From the NCBI GenBank assembly GCA_031254685.1, contig JAIRTZ010000014.1:1-5763 (forward strand): DNA of 5,763 bases. The letters are read 5' to 3'. Position numbers and translations under genes: made by a program. Source of the stretch: Methanomassiliicoccaceae archaeon (GTDB taxonomy: Archaea > Thermoplasmatota > Thermoplasmata > Methanomassiliicoccales > Methanomethylophilaceae). Each line of letters starts with the position of its first letter. Positions within the stretch are counted from its first letter, which is position 1. The notes under the pieces are model-generated. The model made no database searches, was not told the origin of the DNA, and saw only the letters and a list, made by a program, of their open reading frames with translations. Positions 5,534 to 5,763 of this stretch are shown in pieces.

Positions 5534-5573
5534 AAGTCGGCAATAGTCTTAAATATTCATCGAAAAGTCGGCA
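5534..5573 (+). promoter_or_regulatory. Promoter of the secreted-protein gene, TATA box flanked by 9-bp direct repeats
   Basis: TTAAATAT at 5549-5556 is a strong archaeal TATA box; a start about 26 nt from its centre would fall near 5578. The 9-mer AAGTCGGCA occurs immediately upstream (5534-5542) and between the TATA box and the predicted start (5565-5573), with starts 31 bp apart, about three helical turns, so both face the same side of the DNA. This arrangement suits a dimeric regulator straddling the TATA box. Regulation is inferred from repeat geometry. Confidence 0.6.
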
Positions 5574-5575
5574 GA

Positions 5576-5700
5576 TTCAATGGGAGATTGGGGGTTTGTC
5601 CGGGCGATAATGCCGAGGGCACTGTCACCCCGACAAAAGACGGATCCCCGGCCGCGCGGCAACACGTCGGCCATCGGGACCGCGTCGCACTTCCATTGAA
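5576..5700 (+). ncRNA. Structured 5' leader, candidate cis-regulatory RNA with three-way junction
   Basis: TTCAATGGGA (5576-5585) pairs with TTCCATTGAA (5691-5700) to give a 10-bp closing helix with one G-U pair. Inside, TTTGTC (5595-5600) pairs with GACAAA (5632-5637). A third arm pairs GACG (5639-5642) with CGTC (5683-5686), TCCC (5645-5648) with GGGA (5676-5679), and GGCC (5650-5653) with GGCC (5669-5672). Arm 2 can form an inner GGG/CCC hairpin (5617-5619 with 5628-5630). The element begins at the predicted transcription start and ends 14 nt before the ribosome-binding site. I do not recognise it as a known riboswitch class. It may be a leader controlling the gene at 5729 or a separate small RNA. 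Confidence 0.5.
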
Positions 5701-5728
5701 ACATAAACCAATTTGGAGGGTAGATCAC

Positions 5729-5763
5729 ATGAAAAAGAGTATGGTAGCACTGGCCCTTGCAAC
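5729..5763 (+). CDS. Secreted or surface protein, N-terminal fragment (runs off window)
   Basis: Only the first 11 codons and part of the twelfth are present: MKKSMVALALA. Two lysines followed by a hydrophobic run are the start of a Sec signal peptide. A strong ribosome-binding site, GGAGGG (5715-5720), lies 8 nt before the ATG, unlike the leaderless genes at 107, 4115 and 4169. The long, structured leader and dedicated promoter upstream suggest a highly expressed, regulated exported protein. Its family cannot be told from this fragment. Confidence 0.75.
   Translation, partial: MKKSMVALALA

Noticed and set aside
1..5763. Search for tRNA, rRNA, CRISPR repeats, transposase or integrase genes
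   Set aside because: No cloverleaf, rRNA core sequence, regularly spaced repeat array or mobile-element protein motif was seen on either strand.

Overview
The window looks archaeal, most likely a host-associated euryarchaeon of the Thermoplasmata / Methanomassiliicoccales kind. That placement is an inference. It rests on a HVO_0476-type zinc-finger gene (an archaeal family), a HemK2-type glutamine methyltransferase, TATA elements about 24-30 nt upstream of start codons that lack a Shine-Dalgarno (leaderless transcripts), T-rich stretches where terminators would sit, and moderate GC. No 16S rRNA or methanogenesis marker is present to settle it.

Region 1 (1-2042, + strand) is an accessory cassette of three genes. 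The first encodes an XRE helix-turn-helix fused to a DUF3990-like, ADP-ribosyltransferase-related domain. Two tandem paralogues of an uncharacterised family follow, about 58% identical by hand count. Two small palindromes, one centred on the probable TATA box, precede the first gene and suggest autoregulation. The architecture resembles a toxin-antitoxin or conflict module. The first gene is clearly more AT-rich than the housekeeping genes to its right, consistent with transfer. I consider this the most interesting protein-coding part of the window.

Region 2 (2039-4115, - strand) is a tight operon of three genes joined by 4-nt ATGA overlaps: a rhomboid intramembrane protease with a C-terminal zinc-ribbon-like motif, a metallo-beta-lactamase-fold hydrolase, and a HVO_0476-type zinc-finger protein. 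Its last stop codon overlaps the last stop of the accessory cassette. Region 3 (4169-5067, + strand) carries a HemK2/Mtq2-type methyltransferase, with an NLPY in place of the usual NPPY, and a small three-helix membrane protein. Regions 2 and 3 diverge from one 8-bp palindromic TATA element.

Region 4 (5068-5728) holds no credible protein gene but has much structure: a possible small RNA with two hairpins ending in a T-rich tract, a 13-bp direct repeat pair, and a strong promoter flanked by 9-bp direct repeats. That promoter is followed by a predicted three-way-junction RNA leader of about 125 nt. The leader precedes the start of a secreted or surface protein gene (5729 onward) that runs off the window. 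It is a candidate cis-regulatory RNA.
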